Below the pieces are notes generated by a model. That model was not told the DNA's origin, did no database searches, and saw only the letters and a list, made by a program, of their open reading frames with translations. Both the position numbers and the translations under genes were made by a program. Shown piece by piece: positions 1 to 8,834 of a stretch of DNA of 42,285 nt (positions are counted from its first letter, which is position 1; the number at the start of each line of letters is the position of its first letter). The stretch is from positions 1-42,285 of the forward strand of contig LADN01000014.1 in NCBI GenBank assembly GCA_000961585.1. The letters run 5' to 3'. Source of the stretch: Peptococcaceae bacterium BRH_c4a. GTDB taxonomy: Bacteria > Bacillota > Desulfotomaculia > Desulfotomaculales > Desulfocucumaceae.

Positions 1-476
1 TTAGGTATCTTTTCCAGCATAACCTTGAGGATCTCATCTTTTTTCAGAGTTCCTTCCAGCAGCCTGGTCAGGTACCCAAGGACGATTACGTTGGCGTAAA
101 TTTCCCGGCCCAGATCATTTACAGCCATATCCCTGGCTCCCACCGCCACCTGGCTGCACTGAAGGCCGTTGTCAACCTCCACGTAGTACGGCTCGTAGAT
201 TATTGTTCCGTGGCTTACCAGCGGGTTGAACTTGTTGTAAGCAGCCTTGGACAGGGCCACCAGGAAATCGGGATTTTCACAGCCGGGGCTGTCTACGGGC
301 TCGTCTGATATGACCACCTGGGCCCGGACGTAGCCTCCCCTGGTTTCGGTGCCGTGGCTCACCAGCATGGTGGTGTACAGTCCCTCGTTCACCGAGGTCT
401 GGGCCAGAATCTGCCCCAACCTCACCACGCCCTGACCGCCAAAGCCGCTAATGAGCACCTCCAGTCTCTTTCCCAT
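1..476 (-). CDS. 2-oxoacid:ferredoxin oxidoreductase, gamma subunit (3' end beyond window)
   Basis: Partial gene; about 158 codons are visible before it runs off the left edge. The N-terminus contains GFGGQGVVRLGQ and then TRGGYVRAQVVIS, the signature of the gamma domain of the KorC/PorG/VorG group. This subunit sits with the alpha and beta subunits in enzymes that oxidise 2-oxoacids to acyl-CoA and CO2 with ferredoxin as acceptor. The ATG at 476-474 overlaps the stop of the beta gene by one base (TGATG), and an AGGAGGG lies about 9 bases upstream inside the beta gene, so translation is probably coupled. Which 2-oxoacid is used cannot be read from this subunit. A decayed second copy of this gene's start and of the beta gene's end lies at 20766-21052. 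Confidence 0.9.
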   Translation of the reverse strand, partial: MGKRLEVLISGFGGQGVVRLGQILAQTSVNEGLYTTMLVSHGTETRGGYVRAQVVISDEPVDSPGCENPDFLVALSKAAYNKFNPLVSHGTIIYEPYYVEVDNGLQCSQVAVGARDMAVNDLGREIYANVIVLGYLTRLLEGTLKKDEILKVMLEKIP

Positions 477-1315
477 CAGCGCGCCCTCCTTTGGATTTCA
501 TGTGTAAATTTACGCAGCTTCTCAGAGAATTCTTCCCGTGTGTTGCTGGCGTCCAGGTATACTCCGGTCTTGAAGGCCGTCAGGCCTTCGGGAACCTTGT
601 CGTGCAGGCTGCAGGTGCGCTCCTTTATCCATTTGAACATGGCCATGGGGTTCCGGGTTCCCAGTGCCCTGTCCGAAAAATTGGTGACGCAGGGATAGAT
701 CACGTGCACCAGCGAAAAACCTTTATTGAGTATTGCCTGCTTCATGCTTTCCACCACTTCCTGCCCCTGCAGGCTGGTGTATCTGGACAGGTAGGTCGCC
801 CCGGCGTCTTTCAGCAGGTTGAGCACATCCTGCCCTTCCTGCATGAAGTTTGGCTCGTAGGTCCCGTAGGGTGAGCTGTCTGTTTTTACCCCCAGGGGTG
901 TGGTCCAGCCGTACTGACCGCCGGTGGACATATAGCCCAGGTTGTCGCAGACCACCACTGTCATGTCCACGTTGCGGCGGGCGCAGTGCAGCAGGTTTAA
1001 AAACCCTATGCCAAAGGCGTCGCCGTCACCCACGGTGCAGATTATTTTTTTATCCGGTGGGAGGGCTATCCTCAGTCCGGCGGAAATTGCGTACACCCGG
1101 CCGTGGGTGCCGGCGTAGTTGTCACCCTTCCAGGTGTTGTAGGTCTGTCTCCCGGCGCATCCGATACCGGTTCCCCATACAACGTCTTCAAGGCCCAGCT
1201 CCAGCTCGTCAATGGCCATGACCAGTTTTTTGTGAACCTGCCCCAGGCCGCAGCCACTGCAGGCAGTGCTGGGAATTTTCCTGGGCCGTAAATATTTATT
1301 AGCTAGATAATCCAT
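476..1315 (-). CDS. 2-oxoacid:ferredoxin oxidoreductase, beta subunit (TPP-binding)
   Basis: This 279-residue protein has the usual length of a KorB/VorB beta subunit. Near the N-terminus is CSGCGLG, which supplies cysteines of the family's iron-sulfur site. GDGDAFGIG followed by a DN residue pair and YMSTGGQ forms the thiamine diphosphate/magnesium site. It would decarboxylate the 2-oxoacid and pass electrons to ferredoxin together with the alpha and gamma subunits. The gene starts 3 bases after the alpha-subunit stop and shares a base with the gamma start, so all are cotranscribed. The short beta plus separate alpha and gamma subunits resembles the 2-oxoglutarate/2-oxoisovalerate type more than single-chain pyruvate:ferredoxin oxidoreductase. 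Substrate specificity is not determined. Confidence 0.92.
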   Translation of the reverse strand: MDYLANKYLRPRKIPSTACSGCGLGQVHKKLVMAIDELELGLEDVVWGTGIGCAGRQTYNTWKGDNYAGTHGRVYAISAGLRIALPPDKKIICTVGDGDAFGIGFLNLLHCARRNVDMTVVVCDNLGYMSTGGQYGWTTPLGVKTDSSPYGTYEPNFMQEGQDVLNLLKDAGATYLSRYTSLQGQEVVESMKQAILNKGFSLVHVIYPCVTNFSDRALGTRNPMAMFKWIKERTCSLHDKVPEGLTAFKTGVYLDASNTREEFSEKLRKFTHEIQRRAR

Positions 1316-1318
1316 CGT

Positions 1319-2494
1319 CTACCAGGCCTCCCATTCCCAATTGTTTGATTTGACCAGCGGCTGGCCGGCCAGAATCTGTTTGAGCTGCATCATCAGTTCG
1401 GCCACACTGGGCAGTTCACCGCATTTGCCAAAGAAGCTGACCCTGCTGCCGGTGGGTGCGCAACGCTGTACTTCTCTTACCAGTTGGCCGTCGAAATTTA
1501 ATTCGGTGACTAGGTAATTGGTTTTTCTGTGGAAGAGGTCATCCAGGAAGGGCCACAGGGATATGGGCCTTATGCAGCCCACTTTGAGCCCCTGCTTCCT
1601 GGCTTCCTTTACACAGCTGACCATTACCCGGGAGGGGCTGCCGTACGCCACCAGAACCACTTCCGGGTGATCATCCATAAAATGTTCCTCATAGCGCCTG
1701 ATTACATCCATGTTGTTTCTTACTTTGTAGATAAGCCTGTGGGCGTGTTTGTGCTGGGCTTCCACCTCTTCGGTGTCGTAGCCCGACTCTGTGGGGGTCC
1801 AGTCTGAGCAGGCGCCCCCTGTATTATGTCCCAGGACCACCGGCGGGATATCCAGTTTGTCGTTGCAGGGATAGAATTCCGGGCCCCGGCATATTTCCCT
1901 GTCTTTGAAGCGGAGGCCCATTTTTTCCATTTCTTCTTTGCTTTCCGGAATTTCAAGGGTTTCCCAGCCATCGGTGACCAGTTGGTCGGCCAGTATGGTG
2001 ATGGGCATTCTGAATCTTTCGGAAAGGTAAAATGCTTCCACTGTCATGGTGAAGGCTTCCTGTACGCCGTTGGGGGCCAGTACTATGGTTTCGGCGTTCC
2101 CGCCATGGGTGGGGTACTTGGCGATGTAAAACTCGCCCTGGCCCGGGGCCCCGGTGATGCCGGACACCGGTCCCACCCTCTGGGCGTTGACTACCACTAT
2201 GGGAATTTCACTGCCCAGGGCCCAGCCGTACGGGTCGGCATATAGAATATAGCCCGGGCCGGAGGTGGCGGTCATTGTTTTGAGACCACCCAATGCAGCT
2301 CCCACGGCGATATGCATGCCGGTCATTTCATCTTCGGCCTGAATATAGTATCCGCCCACCTCGGGCAGCCTGCGGGACATGTTCTCTGCAATTTCGGTGG
2401 CCGGAGTGATGGGATAGCCGGCAAACACCTTACATCCGGCGAGAATGGCCCCTTCGGTGATTGCTCTGTTACCAGTGTCAAAATACCGTTTCAT
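1319..2494 (-). CDS. 2-oxoacid:ferredoxin oxidoreductase, alpha subunit
   Basis: Alpha subunit of about 391 residues. GYPITPATEIAE near the N-terminus and the following pyrimidine-binding domain are typical of KorA/VorA/PorA, and the C-terminal part has the transketolase-C-like VAYGSPSRV...VGCIRPISLWPF region. A longer frame opens at 2572, but the ATG at 2494 gives the conserved N-terminus (MKRYFDTGNRAITEG) and overlaps the upstream stop as TAATG, so 2494 is preferred. It follows the GltD-like/ferredoxin gene directly. The operon therefore carries alpha, beta and gamma as separate chains, with the delta (ferredoxin) function apparently supplied by the C-terminus of the upstream protein. Confidence 0.92.
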   Translation of the reverse strand: MKRYFDTGNRAITEGAILAGCKVFAGYPITPATEIAENMSRRLPEVGGYYIQAEDEMTGMHIAVGAALGGLKTMTATSGPGYILYADPYGWALGSEIPIVVVNAQRVGPVSGITGAPGQGEFYIAKYPTHGGNAETIVLAPNGVQEAFTMTVEAFYLSERFRMPITILADQLVTDGWETLEIPESKEEMEKMGLRFKDREICRGPEFYPCNDKLDIPPVVLGHNTGGACSDWTPTESGYDTEEVEAQHKHAHRLIYKVRNNMDVIRRYEEHFMDDHPEVVLVAYGSPSRVMVSCVKEARKQGLKVGCIRPISLWPFLDDLFHRKTNYLVTELNFDGQLVREVQRCAPTGSRVSFFGKCGELPSVAELMMQLKQILAGQPLVKSNNWEWEAW

Positions 2495-4182
2495 TACTCT
2501 GCTCCACCTACCTTCGCGATGCTTATTGAGAAATCGGGACAGATAAAGAAGCACTTCCGGCAGCCCACGCACCTGTCGCTGCCGGTTACCTCCATGGGCT
2601 GGTATCCACGGTCGTTAAAGGACTGGGACTTGTTGAATATACCCATCCCGCATACTTCCTTGCAGTAGCCGCAGGCTTTGCACCCGTTGAAGTCAACCTC
2701 CACCTTGTATTCCCTTATGTCGCAGGCAAGGCAGCGACGGGCTTCCCTTTTGGACGTAATTTCGTCGTATCCCCTCTCCGCCAGGCCGAAGCCGGTCAGC
2801 CGTTCTCCCAGGGGTGTTGTTGCGGCGGCGGGGCGGCTTGTCCCCATCTGAGCCGGGGTGAAGAGCGATGTATCATCATCGTCAGCAAAAGATTCGCATA
2901 TTTCCCCCTTACCGCCCAGAAACTTGTCTATGGAGGAGGCAGCCTGCCTGCCCTGGGCTATGGCGTTGATAATTGACGTGGGGCCGGTTACACAGTCGCC
3001 TCCGGCGAACACGCCCTTTTTTCCGGTTTCAAGGGCTTCTGAGTTTATTTTGACGGTTCCGTTGGCGTTGCCGGGAAGGCTCAGCGCCCCGGCATCCGCC
3101 TTCTGGCCTACGGCGGCGATTACGGTGTCGCACTCTATGGCGTACTCACTGCCGGGCGCCGGAACAGGGGCCGGACGTCCACTTTTGTCCTTGGGGCCAA
3201 GCTTCATCTTTGTGCAGATAATACTGTTTCCGTCGATTTTTACCGGGGCGGCCAGGAATTCCATAACCACTCCCTCTTCCAGGGCCTCGGCGATTTCCTC
3301 AGCGCTGGCGGGCATTTCATCCCTGGTGCGGCGGTATACCAGCTTCACTTCCTTCGCCCCGAGGCGGACGGATGCTCTGGCTGCGTCGATGGCGGTGTTG
3401 CCTCCGCCGATGATAACCGTCTTTTTACCGGGAGAGACTTTTTTGCCTGCGTTCAGGTCATTTAAAAATGAGATGCCGTCCATCACCATGGCCGAATCTT
3501 CGCCATCTATACTTATTTTGGAGCCTGCCCAGGCGCCGGTGGCTACGAACACAGCGTCAAAATCATTTAGCCGGTCCACCGATTCCACTTTTGTATTTGT
3601 TTTGATCTCCACTCCCCGGCCTTTTATTACCGAGATGTCCCTGTCCAAAACACTGTTGGGCAGGCGGTATTCCGGGATACCGTAACGCATCATGCCGCCT
3701 GCATCGGGAAGGGCTTCGTACACAGTTACCTTGTGCCCCAGCCCGGACAGGTAGTAGGCCGCAGTCAGTCCTCCCGGGCCGGCGCCGATGACGGCAATCT
3801 TTTTGCCGGTGGAGTGGGCAGGCTTCACTGTATCTTTCCAGAGGCCTTTACCCATTTCTTCAGCCGCTCTTTTCAGCATCCTGATGGCTATGGGCTCGTC
3901 ATACTGTGCCCGGGCGCACTTTGCTTCACACGGATGTACGCAGGCGTGTCCGCAAGCGGCGGGGAAGGGGATCCTTTCGCGAATTACAGCCAGGGCCTGG
4001 TCAAATTTTCCCTCCCTTATGTGCCTGATGTACCGGGGCACGTTAATACCCGCAGGACAGGCTTCCCGGCACGGGGTCATGCTCTTTTTACCGCAACTTG
4101 ATGTTCCCATTTTTCTGATCATGCAGCTCCTTTCCATGTCTGAATGTCCTTCGTCATCCTCGGCATAGCTTTGGATTTTCAT
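2494..4182 (-). CDS. GltD-like NAD(P) oxidoreductase fused to a 2[4Fe-4S] ferredoxin domain
   Basis: A 562-residue flavoprotein. Its N-terminal cysteine region (CREACPAGINVP, then CGHACVHPCEAKC) matches the iron-sulfur N-domain of glutamate synthase small subunit relatives. Two dinucleotide folds follow (VIGAGPGGLTAAYYL for FAD; VIIGGGNTAIDAAR for NAD(P)), and the C-terminus has two ferredoxin motifs, CKACGYCKEVC and CVGCRKCFFIC. In the 2-oxoacid oxidoreductase operon it plausibly supplies the delta ferredoxin subunit and links ferredoxin to NAD(P)H; that coupling is inference. The start is uncertain. ATG 4182 is the longest, while ATG 4137 has a better GAAGGA ribosome site and begins MERSCM, as many relatives do. 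A sigma-54 promoter lies about 60 bases upstream of 4182. Confidence 0.88.
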   Translation of the reverse strand: MKIQSYAEDDEGHSDMERSCMIRKMGTSSCGKKSMTPCREACPAGINVPRYIRHIREGKFDQALAVIRERIPFPAACGHACVHPCEAKCARAQYDEPIAIRMLKRAAEEMGKGLWKDTVKPAHSTGKKIAVIGAGPGGLTAAYYLSGLGHKVTVYEALPDAGGMMRYGIPEYRLPNSVLDRDISVIKGRGVEIKTNTKVESVDRLNDFDAVFVATGAWAGSKISIDGEDSAMVMDGISFLNDLNAGKKVSPGKKTVIIGGGNTAIDAARASVRLGAKEVKLVYRRTRDEMPASAEEIAEALEEGVVMEFLAAPVKIDGNSIICTKMKLGPKDKSGRPAPVPAPGSEYAIECDTVIAAVGQKADAGALSLPGNANGTVKINSEALETGKKGVFAGGDCVTGPTSIINAIAQGRQAASSIDKFLGGKGEICESFADDDDTSLFTPAQMGTSRPAAATTPLGERLTGFGLAERGYDEITSKREARRCLACDIREYKVEVDFNGCKACGYCKEVCGMGIFNKSQSFNDRGYQPMEVTGSDRCVGCRKCFFICPDFSISIAKVGGAE

Positions 4183-4243
4183 TTGTATTAAGGAATTTGG
4201 GTTCAGACTTTTCTTTTGTCCCGAAGGGCTGTCATGAAATAAC

Positions 4244-4258
4244 GCAAAAACTGTGCCA
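4244..4258 (-). promoter_or_regulatory. sigma-54 (-24/-12) promoter of the 2-oxoacid oxidoreductase operon
   Basis: On the minus strand the sequence reads TGGCACA-GTTT-TTGC, against the consensus TGGCACG-N4-TTGC. It has the required GG and GC doublets 12 bases apart and only one mismatch, in the last base of the -24 box. The expected start is near 4232, about 50 bases before the first ATG. A GGGG-N7-CCCC operator lies about 60 bases upstream. It is placed between the operon and a sigma-54 activator gene. Confidence 0.82.
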
Positions 4259-4292
4259 CAGGTTAATATGCAAGGTTTTCCGAACTTAGGGG

Positions 4293-4330
4293 GGAAGAAA
4301 AAAGAAAACTGGGGTGGTTAACCCCAGTTT
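4293..4330 (-). terminator. Rho-independent terminator of the regulator A gene
   Basis: A perfect 10-bp inverted repeat (arms 4306-4315 and 4321-4330, 5-base loop) is followed on the minus strand by a T-rich tract with runs of four and six T. It lies about 50 bases past the stop of the sigma-54 activator gene and before the sigma-54 promoter of the next operon. The same palindrome carries the presumed operator, so it may have two roles. Confidence 0.75.
4311..4330. promoter_or_regulatory. Putative enhancer site GGGG-N7-CCCCAGTTT (copy 1)
   Basis: The dyad GGGG-N7-CCCC followed by AGTTT lies about 60 bp upstream of the -24 box at 4258. The same pattern with the same 7-base spacing and the same AGTTT flank occurs at 6571-6590, upstream of the other sigma-54 promoter beside this regulator. 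Two matching sites flanking one activator gene make this a good candidate for its binding site. It coincides with the terminator hairpin, which alone could explain this copy, but not the second one. Confidence 0.5.
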
Positions 4331-4381
4331 AGGTCCATATCCGAGCTTTCATTTAATGAGATTTTCACCGTAGGCAGCCAG

Positions 4382-6442
4382 TCATTTGGACAGCATTTCC
4401 CGGCCCTTGTTGGTTATTTGGGTGCCCTGCCTTCCGGCCCCTATCTTTACCAGATTCCGCTGGGCCAGAATTCTAAGCCTGGTTCGCACCATGTCCTCGG
4501 TAAGTTTAAAGCCCTGCTGCCTGAGTTCTCCTGCCAGCCTCTGGCGGCCCACCGACTGATTGTCGGCGATGATCCGGAGTATGGCCAGATCGGCGGAAAA
4601 CTTTTGGGATCCCATAAGCTCGCCCGCCAGTTTTAACAGCGGTGTATCGCCGGGGGTCGGGTCGACAACGGGTGGCTCTTCATGCTGCAGGTCGGGCGGC
4701 AGGTCTTCCATCCGGGCTTTTCGCCCACGGCAGACAGCAGCCATGTAATCAATCACGTTGCGCAGTTCACGTATATTTCCCGGCCAGGAATAGCTTATCA
4801 GAGTGTCGAGGACGCGGGAGGTGAAAAAGTCCTCCGGCTTCCTGTTCCATTTTTTCAAAAAATGTTCAATAAGCAAGTAAATATCTTCGGTTCGATCCTT
4901 AAGGGGCGGCAGTTTTAACGTGACGGTATTCAGTCGGTAGTACAGGTCCTGGCGAAAATCCCTGCGTTCCACGGCCTGCTTGAGGTCCTGGTTAGTGGCG
5001 GCGATTATTCGCACATCTACGGGGATGACACGATCGGCTCCTATACGCATAACCTCTTTTTCTTCCAGGACTCTCAGTAGTTTGGCCTGCAGGCTGAAGG
5101 GGAGGTCGCCTATTTCATCCAGAAAAATGGTTCCGCCGTTGGCCTGCTCAAACAGGCCGGCCCTGCCGCCTCTGCGGGCTCCGGTGAAAGCTCCCTCTTC
5201 AAATCCGAAAAGCTCGCTTTCAAGCAAATCCTTGGGCAGGGCGGCGCAGTTGATAGCCACAAAAGGATTCAGGCGGCGGGGTGAGGTTTCATGAACGGCA
5301 TGGGCCAAAAGTTCTTTACCGGTTCCGGAAGGCCCGTTAATAAGTACTGTGAGATTGGTCTCGGCAAAATACTTGGCCTTCTTAAGGCAGATCATAAGGG
5401 ATTGGCTTTTTCCCGTTATATCGTCAAATGTGTATTTTGCCACGTATCCAGTGCCGCCGGGGTGGGTTTTTAAACGCCGCTCTATTTTTTCCAGTGTGCC
5501 CAGCTCGCTGAATGTGATTACTGCTCCCGTGGGCTCTTTGCTTTCGTTTTCCAGCAGGGTGCGCCTGACCAGTATTTTATGTCCGCCGAAGAGTTCAGCC
5601 GAGTCTTCTTCCGACTTTAACTGCTGTAATGGCCGTTCGGCGGCTATCTGCGGGATCATCTCCTGTAAGCGCCGTCCAATAACCTGCCGGGCCGGGACTT
5701 TAAAAAATTTTTCAGCCGCATAGTTGTAGACCAGGGTTTTGCCGGCGGTGTCCACGGTTATTACGCCATCGTGCACCTTATTAAGCACGGTGGTCAGAAG
5801 CCGATTCAGATCCTGTTTTTCATTTGAACTCTGCACCAGGTTTTTGCTTAATTCTATTGCCTGCTGATAATAGCGGGCCGATAAAAAGTGGGCTTCCTCG
5901 TCCAGAAGGTCAAGACGGTAGAGTATTTCCGTAAGGGTGGTGACGTCTATTATCCGGCATCCAAGGTTGATTATTCGTTTGATATTCGGGGGCACAAGCT
6001 GGGGCTCTCCGGGAGTGATGGCAACTTCTACCTGAGGGACGCTGTCTATTCCCGGGTAGACGGGTATAAACCAGTAGTCATTGAAGCCCATTCCGTAGAG
6101 GAGCGAGATGGCTTCTTCGGCGGTCTCCTTGCGGTCATTTACCAGCAGAGCCTTGGTCCGCGAAGGCAGTCTCAGGATATGGTGAATGCTGCGGAGGTCA
6201 ATGGTGCGGCGCGCCATCAGGACATTTGAACGGCCTTCCAGGTGGCGTTTCAGGTCCCGCTGGATAGCCCCGGAGGACACCACAACCAGATCACCCTCCA
6301 GTAAAGAAGGGGAAAAATTATCTTCTATATTTAAAGAACGCACCTGAACCCTGCCTCGCAACAAATCATTCAGCTGTCCGCTCAATATTTGGCGGTTTTG
6401 TTCTCCTCTTGTCAGGAGAACCAGGCTCTGGCTTTTTCCCAT
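4382..6442 (-). CDS. Sigma-54-dependent transcriptional activator with PAS domain (regulator A)
   Basis: A 686-residue regulator. Residues 1-200 form a sensory region without a motif I can name. About 205-310 is a PAS-like domain. Residues 345-575 form the AAA+ sigma-54 contact domain, with Walker A GPSGTGKE at 370-377, the sigma-54 loop GAFTGA at 417-422 and Walker [10 protein letters not shown] at 438-446. The C-terminus (about 615-686) does not look like the usual Fis helix-turn-helix. Its [20 protein letters not shown] and [20 protein letters not shown] segments look like a winged helix. It lies between two operons that both have sigma-54 promoters and a shared GGGG-N7-CCCCAGTTT site, so it probably activates both. 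The signal is unknown. Confidence 0.93.
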   Translation of the reverse strand: MGKSQSLVLLTRGEQNRQILSGQLNDLLRGRVQVRSLNIEDNFSPSLLEGDLVVVSSGAIQRDLKRHLEGRSNVLMARRTIDLRSIHHILRLPSRTKALLVNDRKETAEEAISLLYGMGFNDYWFIPVYPGIDSVPQVEVAITPGEPQLVPPNIKRIINLGCRIIDVTTLTEILYRLDLLDEEAHFLSARYYQQAIELSKNLVQSSNEKQDLNRLLTTVLNKVHDGVITVDTAGKTLVYNYAAEKFFKVPARQVIGRRLQEMIPQIAAERPLQQLKSEEDSAELFGGHKILVRRTLLENESKEPTGAVITFSELGTLEKIERRLKTHPGGTGYVAKYTFDDITGKSQSLMICLKKAKYFAETNLTVLINGPSGTGKELLAHAVHETSPRRLNPFVAINCAALPKDLLESELFGFEEGAFTGARRGGRAGLFEQANGGTIFLDEIGDLPFSLQAKLLRVLEEKEVMRIGADRVIPVDVRIIAATNQDLKQAVERRDFRQDLYYRLNTVTLKLPPLKDRTEDIYLLIEHFLKKWNRKPEDFFTSRVLDTLISYSWPGNIRELRNVIDYMAAVCRGRKARMEDLPPDLQHEEPPVVDPTPGDTPLLKLAGELMGSQKFSADLAILRIIADNQSVGRQRLAGELRQQGFKLTEDMVRTRLRILAQRNLVKIGAGRQGTQITNKGREMLSK

Positions 6443-6493
6443 TACTCGAAGAAGCCCCTTTCTGTCAGGAATGCTGTCTTTTAATGAGGGGTT

Positions 6494-6522
6494 AACAGGG
6501 GACTTCCGACACCCCCCCTGTT
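6494..6522. repeat. Inverted repeat in the regulator A/creatininase intergenic region
   Basis: AACAGGGG (6494-6501) and CCCCTGTT (6515-6522) form an 8-bp inverted repeat with 13 bases between. It lies just upstream of the regulator A start and about 140 bp before the sigma-54 promoter at 6661. It may be a second activator site or an autoregulatory site; its spacing differs from the GGGG-N7-CCCC sites, so this is weak. Confidence 0.3.
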
Positions 6523-6570
6523 ATTATTACATACAATCAGTCAAAAAAAAAGCGGTTCAACTTTAGTACG

Positions 6571-6590
6571 GGGGAAATCTTCCCCAGTTT
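6571..6590. promoter_or_regulatory. Putative enhancer site GGGG-N7-CCCCAGTTT (copy 2)
   Basis: GGGGAA-ATC-TTCCCC is a 6+6 dyad followed by AGTTT. It shares GGGG-N7-CCCCAGTTT with the site at 4311-4330 and lies about 80 bp upstream of the -24 box at 6661, a normal distance for a sigma-54 enhancer. Unlike copy 1 it is not placed as a terminator, which supports an operator role. Confidence 0.55.
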
Positions 6591-6660
6591 TTCACGGCGG
6601 TACAGCTGACCGGAAATCAGGGGCATGCCAATAGTAGGTCGAAAAAGGAAATGTGAGTAT

Positions 6661-6675
6661 TGGTACGACATTTGC
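6661..6675 (+). promoter_or_regulatory. sigma-54 (-24/-12) promoter of the creatininase-Tct operon
   Basis: TGGTACG-ACAT-TTGC matches TGGCACG-N4-TTGC with one difference (T for C, which is common), and the GG and GC doublets are 12 bases apart. Transcription would start near 6687, 36 bases before the ATG at 6723. A sigma-54 activator is encoded divergently just upstream. Confidence 0.82.
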
Positions 6676-6722
6676 TTGGAACTATATCGCAGAGATTTTA
6701 AATTTTTAAAGGGGGTAAAAAA

Positions 6723-7589
6723 ATGAATACCGAGGATAAGAATACTGAAAACCGCAAGTATCGCATATTTGATATGACATGGTTAGAAGTCAAGGAGTGG
6801 CTCCAAAAAACAGACACCGTCCTGGTGCCTATTGGCAGCACCGAGCAGCACGGGCCGCATTTACCTATGGGAATAGACTCCTTTGCGGCTTACCATGTTT
6901 GCATCGAGGCGGCAAAGCAGGCCCAGGTGCCCGTTGCCCCGCTAATCCCGGTGGGATTCAGCTGCTTCCATATGCGGCCCAATGAGCCCGGAACAATAAC
7001 TGTCCGTGATGAAACCCTCTTCAACATGATGTACGACATCGGCCGCAGCCTTATTTACCATGGCTTTAAAAAGATAATATACGCCACCGGCCATACCTCC
7101 AACGCCCCTACCATGGACAGGGTGGTGCGGGCCATCAAGTACGATACCGGCGCCATAGCAATAAATTACGCCGCCGACACCGAGGTCTTCGCCGAGCTGT
7201 GCGGGGATTTGATTGACGGAAAAGATCAGCTCCCGGGCTGGCACGCCGGCGAGATAGAGACCTCCGGGGCAATGCTTTTCTGCCCCGACCTGGTGCGATT
7301 TGAGAGGGCAAAACTGTCTCTCCCCCAAAACCCCGACTGGCTTCCCGAGGGCAGCGCCAAAAAGTCAGGGTCGGGCTTCCAGTTTTATTACAAGGGATAC
7401 CCGGTGAGGGCGGCCTTCGACCAGTATGAGTACAGCGAGGCCGGAGTAGCAGGCAACCCGCTGCTGGCAAGCAAAGAAAAGGGTGAAAAAATATACGCCC
7501 GCATGATTGAGCTTTTCGCAGACTTCATCAGGGGACTGAAAGAAGTGCCCGTTGAAATAAAGAAGCGCGAATTTCCAGAAATGGTTTAA
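6723..7589 (+). CDS. Creatininase-family amidohydrolase
   Basis: A 288-residue protein of the creatininase/MftE fold. Metal-binding signatures are visible: IGSTEQHGPHLPMGIDS around residues 38-53 (E41, H43, D52), an ATGHTSN where the family usually has NGHGGN (H124 retained), and WHAGEIETS at 173-181. Known members open cyclic amides or formamides (creatinine, formamidopyrimidines) or act as small peptidases, so this one may hydrolyse an amide in the operon's substrate. It is the first gene after the sigma-54 promoter and has a strong GGGGG ribosome site. The altered GGN loop argues against true creatininase. The substrate is unknown. Confidence 0.85.
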   Translation: MNTEDKNTENRKYRIFDMTWLEVKEWLQKTDTVLVPIGSTEQHGPHLPMGIDSFAAYHVCIEAAKQAQVPVAPLIPVGFSCFHMRPNEPGTITVRDETLFNMMYDIGRSLIYHGFKKIIYATGHTSNAPTMDRVVRAIKYDTGAIAINYAADTEVFAELCGDLIDGKDQLPGWHAGEIETSGAMLFCPDLVRFERAKLSLPQNPDWLPEGSAKKSGSGFQFYYKGYPVRAAFDQYEYSEAGVAGNPLLASKEKGEKIYARMIELFADFIRGLKEVPVEIKKREFPEMV

Positions 7590-7608
7590 GTGAGGAGAGT
7601 TGAGTCAA

Positions 7609-8802
7609 ATGACCAGTAATTCAATGTACAACGACCTGGACCCCGCTAACCGCTTTCTGTCCGACAGGTTCAGGCACATACCGGTAACCGAGAGAAGCCG
7701 TATGATTGCCCTGGCTAAAGGCTACTCCAACATAATCAGTCTGGGCAGGGGGGATCCTGACCTTGATACACCCGGTAATATTGTCGAGGCGGCCAAAAGG
7801 GCGTTGGATCAGGGCAAGACTCACTATACCGACTGGATCGGGATACCCGAGCTGCGGGAGGCCATTGCTGACAAGCTGCGGCGGGAAAACGGAATGGATT
7901 ATGACAAATCAGAGATACTGGTAACGGTTGGCGGGCAGGAAGCCGTATTCATGCTTATGCTTTCCCTGCTTAACATGGGGGATGAAATAATCATACCGGA
8001 GCCTCGCTATACCTCCTATGACACCGCCATCGAGGTGGCCGGGGGCAAAATGGTTCCTCTGATCACCAAGCCCGAAAATGATTTCCAGATCATGGCCGAA
8101 GACGTTGAAAAGCTGATTACCCCGAGGACCAAGGCGTTACTGGTGATTACCCCCAACAACCCCACCGGCGTAGTGATGACCAAAGAAAACCTGGAGGCTC
8201 TGGCTGAAGTGGCAAAGCGGCACGACCTGGTGGTTATCTCCGACGAGATATACGAAAAGCTCATGTTTGACGGATGGAAGCACTGGAGCATAGGGTCCTT
8301 CCCCGGCATGAAAGAACGCACCCTGACTGTGAACGGGGTGTCCAAATCATATTCCATGACCGGGTGGCGCCTGGGATACGTGGCTGGCCCGCGCAATATC
8401 ATTGACGCCATGTCTCAACTGAAATACGCTATCACCATCTGCGCCGCCTCCATTTCCCAGTTGGCCGCCCTGGAGGCATTCACCGGCCCTCAGGACAGCC
8501 TCGAAGAAATGGTAAATGTTTACAATAAACGGCGCCTTGTCACAATGATGCGCCTTGACAGGCTTGGCATACCCTACGTGACGCCCCGGGGAGCCTTCTA
8601 CATCTTCCCCGAAATACGCAAGTACGGCATGACGTCTTTTGATTTTTGCCGTTTTATGATGGAAAAAGCTCAGGTGCTGTTGTTCCCCGGCACAGCCTTT
8701 GGTGAGGGTGGGGAAGGCTTTGTCAGGATTTCTCTGCTGGCCCCCACAGATAAAATAATGGAGGCCTTTGACCGTATGGAAAAGGCCCTTGAGATGCTTT
8801 AG
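7609..8802 (+). CDS. PLP-dependent class I/II aminotransferase
   Basis: About 397 residues, an aspartate-aminotransferase-like fold type I enzyme. Landmarks are TPNNPTG (substrate/PLP region), SDEIYEKL (PLP-binding Asp and Tyr) and NGVSKSYSMTGWRLGY, where the Lys of SKS is the expected Schiff-base residue. RISLL near the C-terminus carries the carboxylate-binding Arg. A TTG at 7600 opens the frame only 2 bases from the GAGGAG site, so the ATG at 7609, 11 bases from it, is preferred. The gene follows the creatininase gene by about 20 bases. It should interconvert an amino acid and its 2-oxoacid; the 2-oxoacid could feed the next enzyme, a LeuA-like synthase (inference). Confidence 0.88.
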   Translation: MTSNSMYNDLDPANRFLSDRFRHIPVTERSRMIALAKGYSNIISLGRGDPDLDTPGNIVEAAKRALDQGKTHYTDWIGIPELREAIADKLRRENGMDYDKSEILVTVGGQEAVFMLMLSLLNMGDEIIIPEPRYTSYDTAIEVAGGKMVPLITKPENDFQIMAEDVEKLITPRTKALLVITPNNPTGVVMTKENLEALAEVAKRHDLVVISDEIYEKLMFDGWKHWSIGSFPGMKERTLTVNGVSKSYSMTGWRLGYVAGPRNIIDAMSQLKYAITICAASISQLAALEAFTGPQDSLEEMVNVYNKRRLVTMMRLDRLGIPYVTPRGAFYIFPEIRKYGMTSFDFCRFMMEKAQVLLFPGTAFGEGGEGFVRISLLAPTDKIMEAFDRMEKALEML

Positions 8803-8834
8803 TTTATTTATAATGTGAAAGTGAGGAGATAATT

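Noticed and set aside
7600-7608. TTG start for the aminotransferase
   Set aside because: Only 2 bases separate it from the ribosome site; the ATG at 7609 is better placed.
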